Both the position numbers and the translations under genes were made by a program. From NCBI GenBank assembly GCA_022820545.1, contig JAJEFG010000029.1, positions 1 through 34,999 on the forward strand: a stretch of 34,999 nt of DNA, read 5' to 3'. The stretch comes from Acidobacteriota bacterium (GTDB taxonomy: Bacteria > Acidobacteriota > Vicinamibacteria > Marinacidobacterales > Marinacidobacteraceae). Positions 1 through 8,167 of the stretch are shown piece by piece. The notes beneath the pieces are model-generated. The model was not told the origin of the DNA. It was given only the letters and a program-made list of their open reading frames with translations, and did no database searches. Numbering within the stretch: the stretch's first letter is position 1; each line of letters opens with the position of its first letter.

Positions 1-35
1 TTGCGCCTTTCGCGGGGTTCCCCGGGGGACCGGTG

Positions 36-79
36 TGGTGGGGGGGGTTGGCCCGGGGCGGGGGGGGGACACCCCCCCG
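36..79. other. G-run tract and GC hairpin
   Basis: Between the window edge and the permease stop there are long G runs (eight or more near 40-47 and nine at 60-68) broken by short spacers. They are followed by seven C at 72-78 that can pair with the last G run across a five-base loop. This could form a quadruplex on the plus strand or a strong hairpin. No T run follows on the minus strand, so it is not a typical terminator, although it lies downstream of the transporter operon. Confidence 0.4.
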
Positions 80-190
80 TGCCGGTCTGGAGACCGGCGT
101 TCCAAGCCGCTTGCGCCTTCCCCACAGGGTGCGTCGCGCGCTCTGCGGCCCTGCGGGCCGCGTGCCGGCTGAAGCCGGCGTTCCCTACCG
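80..190. repeat. Two GC-palindromic intergenic repeat copies
   Basis: Two related inverted repeats lie here: GCCGGTC/GACCGGC around 81-97 and GCCGGCT/AGCCGGC around 164-180. Each is followed by GTTCC. A third hairpin (GCGGCCC/GGGCCGC) sits between them near 142-158. The same style of palindrome recurs near 8.0, 12.3, 12.5, 12.6, 14.3, 17.5, 28.8 and 33.3 kb, always between genes. It behaves as a dispersed REP-like family. Confidence 0.55.
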
Positions 191-1000
191 GGTGCGGCTG
201 CGGAGGCGCTCTACCGCGAAGAGGAAGAGGAGCGCGAAGGCGATCAGGAAGGTGGCCGCCGCCAGGATGGTGGGGCTGATCTCCTCGCGGATGCCGGACC
301 ACATCTGGCGGGGGATGGTCCGCTGGTTCAGTCCGCCCATGAAGAGGACGATGACCACCTCGTCGAAGGAGGCGGCGAAGGCGAAGAGGGCGCCCGAGAG
401 CACCCCCGGTGCGATCAGGGGCAACTGCACCCGGCGGAAGGTGGTGAGCGGCCCGGCGCCGAGGCTCTGCGAGGCGCGGACGAGGTTGCGGTCGAACCCC
501 GACAGGGTGGCGGTCACCGTGATCACCACGAACGGGGTGCCGAGCGCCGCGTGGGCGAGGACCAGCCCGAGGTGGGACTGGGTGAGGCGGAGGTCGGAGT
601 AGAAGAAGAACATCCCCGCCGCCGCGATGATCACCGGGATCACCATCGGCGAGATCAGGATCCCGGTCACCACGCGCCGGAGCGGCATCGCCGGGCTCGA
701 AAGTCCGAGCGCCGCGACGGTTCCGAGCACCGTCGCGAGGACGGCGGCGGCCAGCCCGATCCCCAGGCTGTTCAGGAGCGCCCGCGACCAGCGCGCGTCG
801 TCCACCAGCGCCTCGTACCAGCGGAGCGACCAGGCGTCGGGGTCGAGGCGCAGCATGCCCTCGGTGAAGGTGAAGTAGGGCTCGGCGTTGAAGCTGAGCG
901 GCACGATCACCAGGATCGGCGCGACCAGGAACACGAAGACGAAGGCGCAGAACGCCAGGTAGACGACCCTGGAAACGGCGCCGTCCTTGAGGCCGAACAT
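185..1000 (-). CDS. potC: ABC transporter permease, PotC-like
   Basis: This 271-residue inner-membrane permease belongs to the spermidine/putrescine type importers (binding-protein-dependent transport inner membrane component). About six hydrophobic segments are visible, beginning with one at residues 12-35. The cytoplasmic EAA-type loop appears as ASQSLGAG...FRRVQLPLIAPG in the second half and is the contact with the ATPase. The ATG at 1000 lies only 6 bp after the stop of the PotB-like gene, so it is the last gene of a four-gene operon. The substrate is assigned by family only; other polyamines, amino acids or metals bound to small ligands cannot be excluded. Confidence 0.88.
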   Translation of the reverse strand: MFGLKDGAVSRVVYLAFCAFVFVFLVAPILVIVPLSFNAEPYFTFTEGMLRLDPDAWSLRWYEALVDDARWSRALLNSLGIGLAAAVLATVLGTVAALGLSSPAMPLRRVVTGILISPMVIPVIIAAAGMFFFYSDLRLTQSHLGLVLAHAALGTPFVVITVTATLSGFDRNLVRASQSLGAGPLTTFRRVQLPLIAPGVLSGALFAFAASFDEVVIVLFMGGLNQRTIPRQMWSGIREEISPTILAAATFLIAFALLFLFAVERLRSRTR

Positions 1001-1006
1001 CGCCGG

Positions 1007-2218
1007 TTACCCGAGCCTCAGGCTCGAAGCCCCCACGAGCCGGTCGTAGACCACGTAGAGCGCGCCCACCGCCACGAACAGGATCCCGCCGAGCGCCGCC
1101 GCGAGCCCCCAGTTGAGGGAGGTCTGCATGTGGAAGGCGATCATGTTCGAGAAGAGCTGTCCGCTCGACCCGCCGACCAGCGCCGGGGTGATGTAGTAGC
1201 CGATCGCCAGGATGAACACGAGCAGCGAACCCGCCGCCGTCCCCGGGAGGGTCAGCGGCCAGTAGACGCGGAAGAACGACTGGCGGCGGTTGGCGCCCAG
1301 CGAGGACGCCGCCCGCATGAAGTGCGGCGGGATGGTCCGCATCACCGAATAGAGCGGCAGCACCATGAACGGCAGCAGCACGTGGGTCATCGCGACCAGC
1401 GTGCCGGTCATGTTGTAGATCATCGCGATCCGCCCGTCGTCGGCGACGATCCCGAGGGCGACCAGCAGGCTGTTGACCACCCCGTGGGTCTGGAGCAGCA
1501 CGATCCAGGCGGTGGTCCGCACCAGCAGCGAGGTCCAGAAGGGGACCAGCACCAGCAGGATCAGCCAGCGGGCGCGGCGCGGGGGCGCGTTCGCGATCAG
1601 GTGGGCGATCGGATACCCGAGCAGCAGGCAGAGCAGGGTGACCGCCCCGCTGACCATGAGCGTCCGAAGCAGCAATGGGACGTAGATCCGGAGTTCCTCG
1701 GGCTGGCGGACGACGGACCCGCCGGCGTCGCGGTCGAGATCGAGGGCGCGAAGGTAGTGGCGCACGGTGAAGCGCTCGCCGGCGGTCCGGATCGCCCGCC
1801 AGGTCGCCGGGTCTCCCCAGGCGGGATCCCCGGCGATGAGGGTCTCCCGGGCGGTTGCCGCCGGGGCCTCCGCGGCCGCCCGGGCCCCGCGCACGATCAC
1901 GCTCCGCATCCCGCTCGCCACCCGGTTCACCCGCCCTCCGAGCCTGCCGGCGAGCCGGTCTCCGAGCGCGGTTTCGAGCTCCCGCGCCGCGGCCGCGAAC
2001 ACCGGTTCCCCGGGCAGGGTCTCCCCGTCCCACTCCTCGAGGAGGGCGAGCGTCTCCGGAAGCGCGTCGGCGACGAGCGGGTCGTAGACGCTCCGGGACA
2101 GCATCGTCCCGAGCGGGAAGAGGAACGAGAAGCCGACGAAGGCCACCAGCGGGAGCGTCAGCCCCGCTGCCCGCAAACGGGCCCTGGCCGGCGGGCCGAC
2201 CGACCGCGGCTCGGTCAT
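1007..2218 (-). CDS. potB: ABC transporter permease, PotB-like, with large periplasmic insert
   Basis: This 403-residue permease pairs with the PotC-like protein. The ATG at 2218 overlaps the stop of the binding-protein gene (ATGA), which implies translational coupling; I prefer it to an in-frame ATG 18 codons upstream. The first membrane segment (about residues 17-40) is followed by roughly 130 polar residues before the next membrane segment, much longer than in the E. coli PotB (about 285 residues in total). The remaining segments and the EAA loop (ASSLGANRRQSFFRVYWPLTLPG) are standard. Such inserts occur in some PotB-like permeases, so this is probably a subfamily trait rather than a fusion. 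Confidence 0.87.
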   Translation of the reverse strand: MTEPRSVGPPARARLRAAGLTLPLVAFVGFSFLFPLGTMLSRSVYDPLVADALPETLALLEEWDGETLPGEPVFAAAARELETALGDRLAGRLGGRVNRVASGMRSVIVRGARAAAEAPAATARETLIAGDPAWGDPATWRAIRTAGERFTVRHYLRALDLDRDAGGSVVRQPEELRIYVPLLLRTLMVSGAVTLLCLLLGYPIAHLIANAPPRRARWLILLVLVPFWTSLLVRTTAWIVLLQTHGVVNSLLVALGIVADDGRIAMIYNMTGTLVAMTHVLLPFMVLPLYSVMRTIPPHFMRAASSLGANRRQSFFRVYWPLTLPGTAAGSLLVFILAIGYYITPALVGGSSGQLFSNMIAFHMQTSLNWGLAAALGGILFVAVGALYVVYDRLVGASSLRLG

Positions 2219-3312
2219 CGCGCCAGCCAGGCGCTGAACCGCTCGTTCACCTCGTCGAGGTGCTCGCTCCACCAGCGCGTGTCGCTGACCAGCGCCCGGC
2301 CCATGTTCTCCGGGCTGGTCGGCAGGTGCGGCGCCATCGCGACCCCGGTCTCGCGGTGTGTCGTGACCAGCGGCAGGGCCGACCGGCGCACCGGGCTGTA
2401 GGCGATCTCGGCGCTGACCCGCGCCATGGACTCCGGGGTCGAGGCGAACCGCACGAAGTCGAGGGCGACCTCAAGATTCGGCGTCCCGGCGACGATGCCG
2501 TACTGCCCGAAGTCCAGCACCTGCCCGTCCCAGATGATGACGAACGGCTGGTTTTCCGCGACCTGAGCGTTGAAGATCCGCCCGTTGTAGGCGGTGGACA
2601 GCACCACCTCGGCGTCGGCGAGCATCTGCGGGGGCTGCGCGCCCGCCTCCCACCAGACCACGAAGTCGCGGATCGTGTCCAGCTTCCGGAACGCCCGCTC
2701 CATCCCGGCATCGGTGTCCAGGACGGCGTAGACCTCCTCCGGTGCCACGCCGTCGGCCATCAGGGCGAACTCGAGGTTTACGAGCGGACTGCGGCGCATC
2801 CCGCGGCGTCCGGGGAACCGCTCGAGGTCGAAGAAGTCTCCGAGCGTGGCCGGCGTCTCACCGGGAAAGCGGTCCGGGTGGTAGGCCAGGACGGTGGAGT
2901 AGAAGATCCTCCCGATGCCGCAGTCGGTGATCGTGCCGGGCCAGAAGTCCTCGGCCGGCGCGGAGCCGTCCGCGCCGGGCCCCAGGAGGTCGTCGGGCAT
3001 CAGTTCGAGGAGGCCCTCGTCGCAGCCCCGGAGGCTGTCGAAGGTCTCGAGGTCCACGACGTCCCAGTGGACGTTCCCGGTGTCCACCTGGGTGCGGATC
3101 TCCGCGAGTCCGCCGTTGTAGTCCTCGCGGGCGATGGTCACGCCGGTAGCGGCCTCGAAGGGTTCGTACTGCGCCTTGTTGACGGCGCGCGCCATGGCGC
3201 CGCCCCAGGAGACGGCGGTCAGCGAGCCCGCGTCCCCGTCCCCCGACGAACAGCCGAGGGCGGCCAGGAGCGCCAGTGCGGCGCCGCGCCGCCGCAGGCC
3301 GGAGGCGCTCAC
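2215..3312 (-). CDS. potD: ABC transporter substrate-binding lipoprotein, PotD/PotF-like
   Basis: This is a 365-residue extracellular solute-binding protein. It starts at GTG 3312, which overlaps the ATPase stop as GTGA. The N-terminus (ALALLAALGCSSGDGD) is a lipoprotein signal with Cys at the cleavage site, so the protein should be lipid-anchored. The mature part begins with LTAVSWGGAMARAV, typical of the polyamine-binding family, and contains the two-lobe pattern with WDVVDLE and FASTPESMA. It captures the ligand for the PotB/PotC-like channel. The ligand is inferred from family and operon context, not from binding residues. Confidence 0.86.
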   Translation of the reverse strand: MSASGLRRRGAALALLAALGCSSGDGDAGSLTAVSWGGAMARAVNKAQYEPFEAATGVTIAREDYNGGLAEIRTQVDTGNVHWDVVDLETFDSLRGCDEGLLELMPDDLLGPGADGSAPAEDFWPGTITDCGIGRIFYSTVLAYHPDRFPGETPATLGDFFDLERFPGRRGMRRSPLVNLEFALMADGVAPEEVYAVLDTDAGMERAFRKLDTIRDFVVWWEAGAQPPQMLADAEVVLSTAYNGRIFNAQVAENQPFVIIWDGQVLDFGQYGIVAGTPNLEVALDFVRFASTPESMARVSAEIAYSPVRRSALPLVTTHRETGVAMAPHLPTSPENMGRALVSDTRWWSEHLDEVNERFSAWLAR

Positions 3313-4415
3313 GGCGGCGCCGCTTCGGGCTCGTGGTCGAGCGCCCGGCAGTCGGTGGGCGTCCAGCCGATGCGGACCCGGTCGCCCGGGATCACCGCGC
3401 CGTGCCCCACGATGTTCGGGATCTTCACGACGAAGTCGTCGTTCCCGAGCAGACGCACCACGACCCGCAGGTGGTCGCCGAGGAACGTCAGGTCCAGCAC
3501 CTCGGCCTCGAACTCGTTGTGGTAGAGCCCGGGCTCGGGCGCCAGCTTCACGCGTTCGGGCCGGATGGAGAGGGTGGTTTCGTCCCCCACCTCGGCGGGA
3601 ACCACCCGGAGGGCCTGGATCAGCGCCTCTCCCACCCGGACGTCGCACACGGCGCCGTCGATGCTCTCGATCCGCCCCGGGAGCCGGTTGTTCTCCCCGA
3701 TGAAGCGGGCCACGAAGTTCCGCATCGGTTCCTCGTAGAGCCCTTCGGGAGAGGCGATCTGCTGGAGGCGGCCGTCGTGGAACACCGCGACCCGGTCGGA
3801 GAGCACCATCGCCTCCTGCTGGTCGTGGGTCACGTAGATGCAGGTGATCCCGAGGGTGCGCTGGATGCGGCGGATCTCGTACTGCATCTCCTCCCGGAGC
3901 CGGCGGTCGAGTGCGCCGAGCGGCTCGTCCATGAGCACGAGATCGGGTTCGAAGACGAGGGCGCGGGCGATCGCGACGCGCTGCTGCTGGCCGCCGGAGA
4001 GCTGCGTGGTCTTGCGGTTCTCGTATCCCTCGAGCCGGACGAGGCCGAGGGCGCGCGCCACCCGGTTGCGGGTGTGTTCCGGATCCACTCCCCGCACTTC
4101 GAGGGGAAAGGACAGGTTCTGCCCCACCGTCAGGTGCGGGAAGAGCGCGTAGTTCTGGAACACCATCCCGATGCCGCGCTTCCGGGGAGGCAGATCGCCG
4201 ATCGGACGGCCCCGGACGCGGATGGAGCCGGCCGTCGGCGCCTCGAAACCGGCCAGCATCATCAGGCAGGTGGTCTTCCCGGAACCCGAGGGTCCGAGGA
4301 GGGTCAGGAACTCGCCCTTCTCGACCTGGAGATCGAGCCCGTCCACCACCGGAGTGACCCCGTCGTAGGTCTTCGAGACCCCCTTGAACTCGACGTAGTT
4401 TGCGTCGTCCGGCAC
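3309..4415 (-). CDS. potA: ABC transporter ATP-binding protein, PotA-like
   Basis: This 368-residue ATPase powers the importer. Visible motifs are Walker A GPSGSGKTT (about residues 41-49), the Q-loop MVFQNYALFPH, the signature LSGGQQQR, Walker B LVLMDEPLGALD and the switch His in YVTHDQQEA. A C-terminal TOBE region carries SIRPERVKL. I place the start at GTG 4415 because a perfect GGAGGTGA Shine-Dalgarno sits just upstream. A longer reading from 4472 adds only an Arg-rich, non-homologous leader. It is the first gene of the operon, followed by the binding protein and two permeases with overlaps or a 6-bp gap. Confidence 0.9.
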   Translation of the reverse strand: MPDDANYVEFKGVSKTYDGVTPVVDGLDLQVEKGEFLTLLGPSGSGKTTCLMMLAGFEAPTAGSIRVRGRPIGDLPPRKRGIGMVFQNYALFPHLTVGQNLSFPLEVRGVDPEHTRNRVARALGLVRLEGYENRKTTQLSGGQQQRVAIARALVFEPDLVLMDEPLGALDRRLREEMQYEIRRIQRTLGITCIYVTHDQQEAMVLSDRVAVFHDGRLQQIASPEGLYEEPMRNFVARFIGENNRLPGRIESIDGAVCDVRVGEALIQALRVVPAEVGDETTLSIRPERVKLAPEPGLYHNEFEAEVLDLTFLGDHLRVVVRLLGNDDFVVKIPNIVGHGAVIPGDRVRIGWTPTDCRALDHEPEAAPP

Positions 4416-4417
4416 CG

Positions 4418-4425
4418 TCACCTCC
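4418..4425 (-). promoter_or_regulatory. Ribosome binding site deciding the PotA-like start
   Basis: On the minus strand this octamer reads GGAGGTGA, an exact complement of the 16S tail. It ends 2 nt before GTG 4415, giving about 5 nt from the GGAGG core. It supports GTG 4415 over the upstream ATG at 4472. Confidence 0.6.
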
Positions 4426-4514
4426 CTGGCCGTCTCGCGCTGACGGCGGCGACGATAGCGCACGGCTGTCACGGAGCGCGTGCTTCACGCCTTCGCTCAC
4501 GCGACAATAGGGGA

Positions 4515-4862
4515 ATGAAGCCCCGCGCCCGTTTCGGAGACGTCTTCGAGTCGGTTGCCCGGAGCCTGCGCGCGAACCCGGAGGCCCATGAGCTGGCCCC
4601 GGAGCTTCGCCGGCTCAGCGACGAGATCCAGGCGCTCTCGCCCTCCCAGCCGTTCGTCGAGGGCTTCGAGCGCGCCTACCGCGTTGCCGACGGCGCCCAC
4701 GCCGGGGGAACGCCGCTCATCGGTCTGGCCGCGGAGATGGTCGCGGACCACGCCCCGGACTCCGGCTGGAGCCGGGAACAGCTCGACGCCTACCTCGAGG
4801 GGCTCGGCCCGGCGCGGGCGGCGGACTTCCTGACGGAACTGGCGGCGGCGATCGACTCCTAG
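4515..4862 (+). CDS. Hypothetical protein, 115 residues
   Basis: I do not recognise this family. The 115-residue product is predicted mostly helical and acidic, with no signal peptide, membrane segment or obvious motif. Repeated Leu/Ala heptad-like stretches (SLRANPEAHELAPELRRLSDEI) suggest a helical bundle. The ATG at 4515 follows a weak purine tract. The gene is divergent from the transporter operon, and its stop overlaps the stop of the convergent NTF2-like gene by 4 bp. Its amino-acid composition looks like a real protein rather than an antisense shadow, but no homologue supports it here. Confidence 0.55.
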   Translation: MKPRARFGDVFESVARSLRANPEAHELAPELRRLSDEIQALSPSQPFVEGFERAYRVADGAHAGGTPLIGLAAEMVADHAPDSGWSREQLDAYLEGLGPARAADFLTELAAAIDS

Positions 4863-5368
4863 CGGCCGGGCTGGCGCAGGTTCTTCACCGGCTGCGGGTC
4901 GTCGCCGGCCGGGGTGTTGTGCTGCATGATGATCTGCCAGCGGCCGTCCACGTCGATGTAGGTCATCGTGTAGCGGCCTTCGTGGACCGTCATCCGCTCT
5001 TTGCCGTCGTAGAGGACCGAAAGCGCGTACTCGCCGTAGGCGATGCCGGTGCCGCCGATGACCCGGTACTGCTCGTTGCTGGTCCGGAATTCCGCCCCGG
5101 TGGTGTTGTTGAAGAACAGGTTCCAGTCGATGGCGCACGCCTCGCGTCCCTGTTTCCCTGAAGTCGGGCCGCAGGCGTAGAAGGACAGCGCCTCCTCGTG
5201 GACGGTGTCCAGGAAGCCGTCCAGGTTGCCGCCGTTGAGTGCCGCGACCGCGGTCTCGAAGGTGGTCTGGAGCGAGGCGACGTCGGCGACGTCGTTCTCG
5301 GCAGCGGCGGGGGCGGCGATCAGGGCCAGACCGGCGAGTGCGAGAGCCAGGGAACGAGTGGAAGTCAT
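4859..5368 (-). CDS. Secreted NTF2/SnoaL-like (DUF4440-type) protein
   Basis: This 169-residue protein has a clear Sec signal (LALALAGLALIAAPAAA, cleavage after AAA near residue 23). The mature domain has the cone-shaped NTF2-like pattern: an initial helix (LQTTFETAVAALNGGNLDGFLDTVHEEAL), then strands ending in GRYTMTYIDVDGRWQIIMQHNTP, as in DUF4440/SnoaL ketosteroid-isomerase-like proteins. The exact ligand or reaction cannot be inferred. ATG 5368 has a GGAGGAAA ribosome site 7-8 nt upstream. It lies 31 bp downstream of the first DUF5916 gene on the same strand and may be co-transcribed with it. Confidence 0.75.
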   Translation of the reverse strand: MTSTRSLALALAGLALIAAPAAAENDVADVASLQTTFETAVAALNGGNLDGFLDTVHEEALSFYACGPTSGKQGREACAIDWNLFFNNTTGAEFRTSNEQYRVIGGTGIAYGEYALSVLYDGKERMTVHEGRYTMTYIDVDGRWQIIMQHNTPAGDDPQPVKNLRQPGR

Positions 5369-5399
5369 GGGCTTTCCTCCGGGGGCGGCGAATCGTACG

Positions 5400-7508
5400 T
5401 CAGAACGCCTTCAGCCAGGTCAGCTTGGCGACCGCCGTCCGGCGGGTCCAGGGGTCGAGCCGGGGGTCGAGCGTGTCGTCGGTGATGTAGCCGGTATCGA
5501 GGACCAGGAAGAGGTCGCTTCCCGGGGTGTGAATCCAGTCCACCCGGATGTTGGCCTGGAGTTCCTTCGAGAGGTTGTCCCACTGGATGAAAGCGCCCGC
5601 GAACAGCTTGCGGCTGACGGCGCCCTGGACGTTCACCGCGATCAGGGTGGTGGCGAAGTCGCCGTCCGGCACCGGCAGGGAAATCTCGTTTCGCGCGACG
5701 TCGGCGCCGATGGTGAGGTGCGGCCCGGTCTTGAGGCTGACCCCGCCCCGGACCTCGCTCCGGTCCCCGCCCCAGAAGCTCCCGGTGGATCCGAAGGCGG
5801 TGCCGGAGAACGCCCGGCTGTCGTTGGTGCGGGCGCCCAGCGCGAAGGAGGTGAACCGGTAGTCCCCCGGGCTGAGCAACCGCCCGCTGATCGAGGCCGG
5901 GCCGTGCAGCCGTTCGAACCGGCTGGTCCAGTCGAACGCGACGGTCTCTCCCGACTCGAACACGAATCCCAGGCTGGATCCCGCCCGGCGCGATTGCAGT
6001 TCGCCGTCCGTGCCGAGAATCCGCTCCCCGTTCAACTGGATCCAGGAGCTTCGCGCCCAGTCGCTCGCCTCGAAACGGGGCGTGAGGGCGGTCCGGACGT
6101 TCCACTGGTCCTGGTCGCGCCGGCGGACGAAGCCGAGCGCCGGGTCGAATGCCTTGCCGACGTGGGTGCGCTGGACCCGCAGGCCGTAGCGTTCGTTCTG
6201 CAGTTCCAGTTCGGCCCGGGCGGCCGCGTTGCCTTCCTCCGCTCCGCCGTCCTCCGAGTCCCAGACCCGCGCGCCCCACATCCGGAACTGGGAGCTGCTC
6301 CAGAACCGGGTGACGAAGTCGGCCCCGGCGGTGCGGCTGCTGGATCCCCCGGCGTCGAGGCTGGTGCCGATCACCCCCATCGTGGTGCGTTCGCGGAGGT
6401 TCGCCTGGAGCCGCACCACCGAGTTCCAGGCGCCGGCGTCCACGTCGGGAACGCGGCTCTCGGTCCGGAGCGCCAGCGCCCCGACCGAGATGGGTCCAGC
6501 CTGTCCCGTCAGCCTGCCCCCGCCGAGGATGTCGTCCTCGAGCCCGATCCGGCGGCTGAAGAACACTTCCGTCTCCTGGGTCGTTCCGAACTCGAAGAGG
6601 CCGGCCCGTTCGAGGAAGAACTCGCGCTTCTCCGGGAAGAAGAGGTCGAAACGGGTCAGGTTGATCTGGACGTTGTCCGTCTCCACCTGGGCGAAGTCGG
6701 TGTTCCAGGTGAGGTCGAGCGTCAGGTTCGAGGTGAGCCCGTACTTCAGGTCGAGGCCGGCCTTCGACTCGCGTTCGAAGCCGTCCTGGCCGTTCAACGC
6801 CTGCGCACCGAGGTTGGCATAGGGCTTCACCTCGAGACGGTGGCCCCGGCGGACGTCCTTCAGCCCGGTCAGGGTCGCGTACTGCGAAGACTGGGCGATG
6901 TTGCCCCGGTACTCCTGGCCGATGTGCGGCCAGATGACGGTCTCGTTCTTCCGCCGGATGGAGCGCTGGAAGGCGATCCCCATGAGCGGCTCCTCCACGT
7001 CCGCGAAGCGGATCGTGGTGAACGGGATCTCCATCTCGAGCACCCAGCCGTCCTCGTTCACCGTGGTCTCGGTCGTGAAGACGCCGTCCCAGTTCCAGTC
7101 CGGCCGGTCGAGGCTCTCGTCGGCGAAGAGGGCGTCGTCCTGGGTGCCGGGTGCGCCGACCTCGAAGATGTACCCGTTCCGGCGGTCGAAGTAGGTGTCG
7201 AGCCCGATGATGATCCGGTCGTCCTTGTCGATCCGCCCGCCCCGGTGCAGGACGTCGCGGCGGATCCGGTCCGGTTCCGAATCGAAGAACATGAAGCCGA
7301 AGTAGAGGGCGTCCTCGTCGTAGGCGATCCGCACCTCGGTCCGTTCGCTGGCGGGCGCGCCGTCCACCGGATCGCGCTGCTTGAAGCCCGTTACGGGCGG
7401 GATGTCCGCCCAGAAGGGCTCGTCGAGCACCCCGTCGATGCGTGGCGGGGTATCGATGCGGATCGCCCGCGCGGTGCGGTCCTGGGCTGGCGCGGGCGTT
7501 CCGATCAC
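5400..7508 (-). CDS. DUF5916 outer-membrane protein with CBM9-like N-domain (copy 1)
   Basis: The N-terminal part (about residues 12-210) has the carbohydrate-binding family 9-like pattern IDGVLDEPFW...YDEDALYFGFMFFDSEPDRI. The rest is a long beta-rich DUF5916 region containing LDLTWNTDFAQVE and LFFPEKREFFLE, ending in a terminal Phe as in outer-membrane barrels. The GTG at 7508 gives 702 residues but cuts into a signal peptide. The upstream codons in the same frame read IRSVAAALLLGGFVIGTPAPAQ, so translation probably begins near 7565, perhaps at a CTG that overlaps the YCII stop. Long stretches match the paralogue at 9364-11541. The function of DUF5916 proteins is not established. Confidence 0.82.
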   Translation of the reverse strand: MIGTPAPAQDRTARAIRIDTPPRIDGVLDEPFWADIPPVTGFKQRDPVDGAPASERTEVRIAYDEDALYFGFMFFDSEPDRIRRDVLHRGGRIDKDDRIIIGLDTYFDRRNGYIFEVGAPGTQDDALFADESLDRPDWNWDGVFTTETTVNEDGWVLEMEIPFTTIRFADVEEPLMGIAFQRSIRRKNETVIWPHIGQEYRGNIAQSSQYATLTGLKDVRRGHRLEVKPYANLGAQALNGQDGFERESKAGLDLKYGLTSNLTLDLTWNTDFAQVETDNVQINLTRFDLFFPEKREFFLERAGLFEFGTTQETEVFFSRRIGLEDDILGGGRLTGQAGPISVGALALRTESRVPDVDAGAWNSVVRLQANLRERTTMGVIGTSLDAGGSSSRTAGADFVTRFWSSSQFRMWGARVWDSEDGGAEEGNAAARAELELQNERYGLRVQRTHVGKAFDPALGFVRRRDQDQWNVRTALTPRFEASDWARSSWIQLNGERILGTDGELQSRRAGSSLGFVFESGETVAFDWTSRFERLHGPASISGRLLSPGDYRFTSFALGARTNDSRAFSGTAFGSTGSFWGGDRSEVRGGVSLKTGPHLTIGADVARNEISLPVPDGDFATTLIAVNVQGAVSRKLFAGAFIQWDNLSKELQANIRVDWIHTPGSDLFLVLDTGYITDDTLDPRLDPWTRRTAVAKLTWLKAF

Positions 7509-7561
7509 GAAGCCGCCGAGCAGCAGGGCTGCCGCGACGCTCCGGATGACGGACCGCTGGA

Positions 7562-7897
7562 TCAGCCGGACCCCCCGGTCATCTCGTGCACCTCGATCTC
7601 GCAGTCCGGGGACCAGGCGAGGTGCGGGTGGTCAGCCAGCAGCGCCTCGGCCGCTTCCATGTTCTCCGCCTGCACGATCGAATAACACACGACGTTCCGG
7701 GTGCTCGGGGAGTTCCCCGCCGCGGTCAGCCGGCGCCCGCCCGCGAGTGGCGTCCCCATGTCCACGAGCTGGTCGCCGCAGCGACCGAACCAGGCCATCC
7801 ACGCCTCCATCCCGGCCCGCATCTCCGCCGGATCGGCGTTTTTCGCCATCTCCATGAACGACATGGGCATGTGGTAGAGCACCAGGTACTTCTTCAC
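7562..7897 (-). CDS. YCII-related domain protein
   Basis: This is a 111-residue small cytoplasmic protein of the YCII/DGPF family. It starts KKYLVLYHMPMS, has the conserved helix with W residues (MEAWMAWFGRCGDQLVDMG), and ends with the conserved strand and helix pattern SIVQAENMEAAEALLADHPHL. The GTG start at 7897 has a GAGGAA ribosome site; the longer frame upstream to 8068 is rejected because it crosses a palindromic repeat. The stop overlaps the probable start region of the DUF5916 gene, suggesting coupling. YCII proteins are dimeric ferredoxin-like folds, often linked to stress or sigma-factor loci; the role here is unknown. Confidence 0.8.
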   Translation of the reverse strand: MKKYLVLYHMPMSFMEMAKNADPAEMRAGMEAWMAWFGRCGDQLVDMGTPLAGGRRLTAAGNSPSTRNVVCYSIVQAENMEAAEALLADHPHLAWSPDCEIEVHEMTGGSG

Positions 7898-8011
7898 GTC
7901 GGGTTCCTCGATTCGCTCCGGGGTCGGCCGGAGCGACGCGACGATAGGCGGGGGCGGCGTGCGCGTCAACGGGCGGCGTTCCCCGCCGGTCATGATGCCG
8001 AAACGGCTTGG

Positions 8012-8072
8012 AACGCCGGGCAGTTCTCCCGGTGGGGCCCTCCAGACCGGCACCGCGGTGCTCCGCACCGCG
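8012..8072. repeat. GC-palindromic repeat with 8-bp hairpin
   Basis: In the 270-bp divergent gap between the YCII gene and the ATPase there is a copy of the dispersed palindrome family (GGAACGCCGGGC and a reversed CCAGACCGGCAC). It is followed by a perfect 8-bp stem CGCGGTGC/GCACCGCG at 8054-8061 and 8065-8072 with a three-base loop. The rest of the gap (8073-8167) holds an AT-richer stretch that may carry the ATPase promoter, but I see no convincing -35/-10 pair. Confidence 0.5.
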
Positions 8073-8167
8073 CACGTCGCAACCCCGCCCGGAAAAGGCA
8101 GCTCCCCCCGGCGCCTGGCGACACCGAACGGACATGACTATGGCAAAATACGCCGCAAACTGCTGTC

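Noticed and set aside
551-2401. 616-residue plus-strand frame opposite the permeases
   Set aside because: Composition is dominated by His, Arg, Glu, Pro and Gly with no fold or motif, typical of the antisense of GC-rich genes. The minus-strand permeases are convincing.
2215-4500. Fusion of an N-terminal region to the substrate-binding protein
   Set aside because: The part above 3312 is an out-of-frame shadow of the ATPase. The lipoprotein signal and GTG 3312 mark the true start.
5205-7685. 826-residue plus-strand frame opposite DUF5916 copy 1
   Set aside because: It is antisense to a well-supported gene, with low-complexity acidic and Pro-rich sequence and no recognisable domain. The same artefact appears opposite copy 2 and the S9 peptidase.
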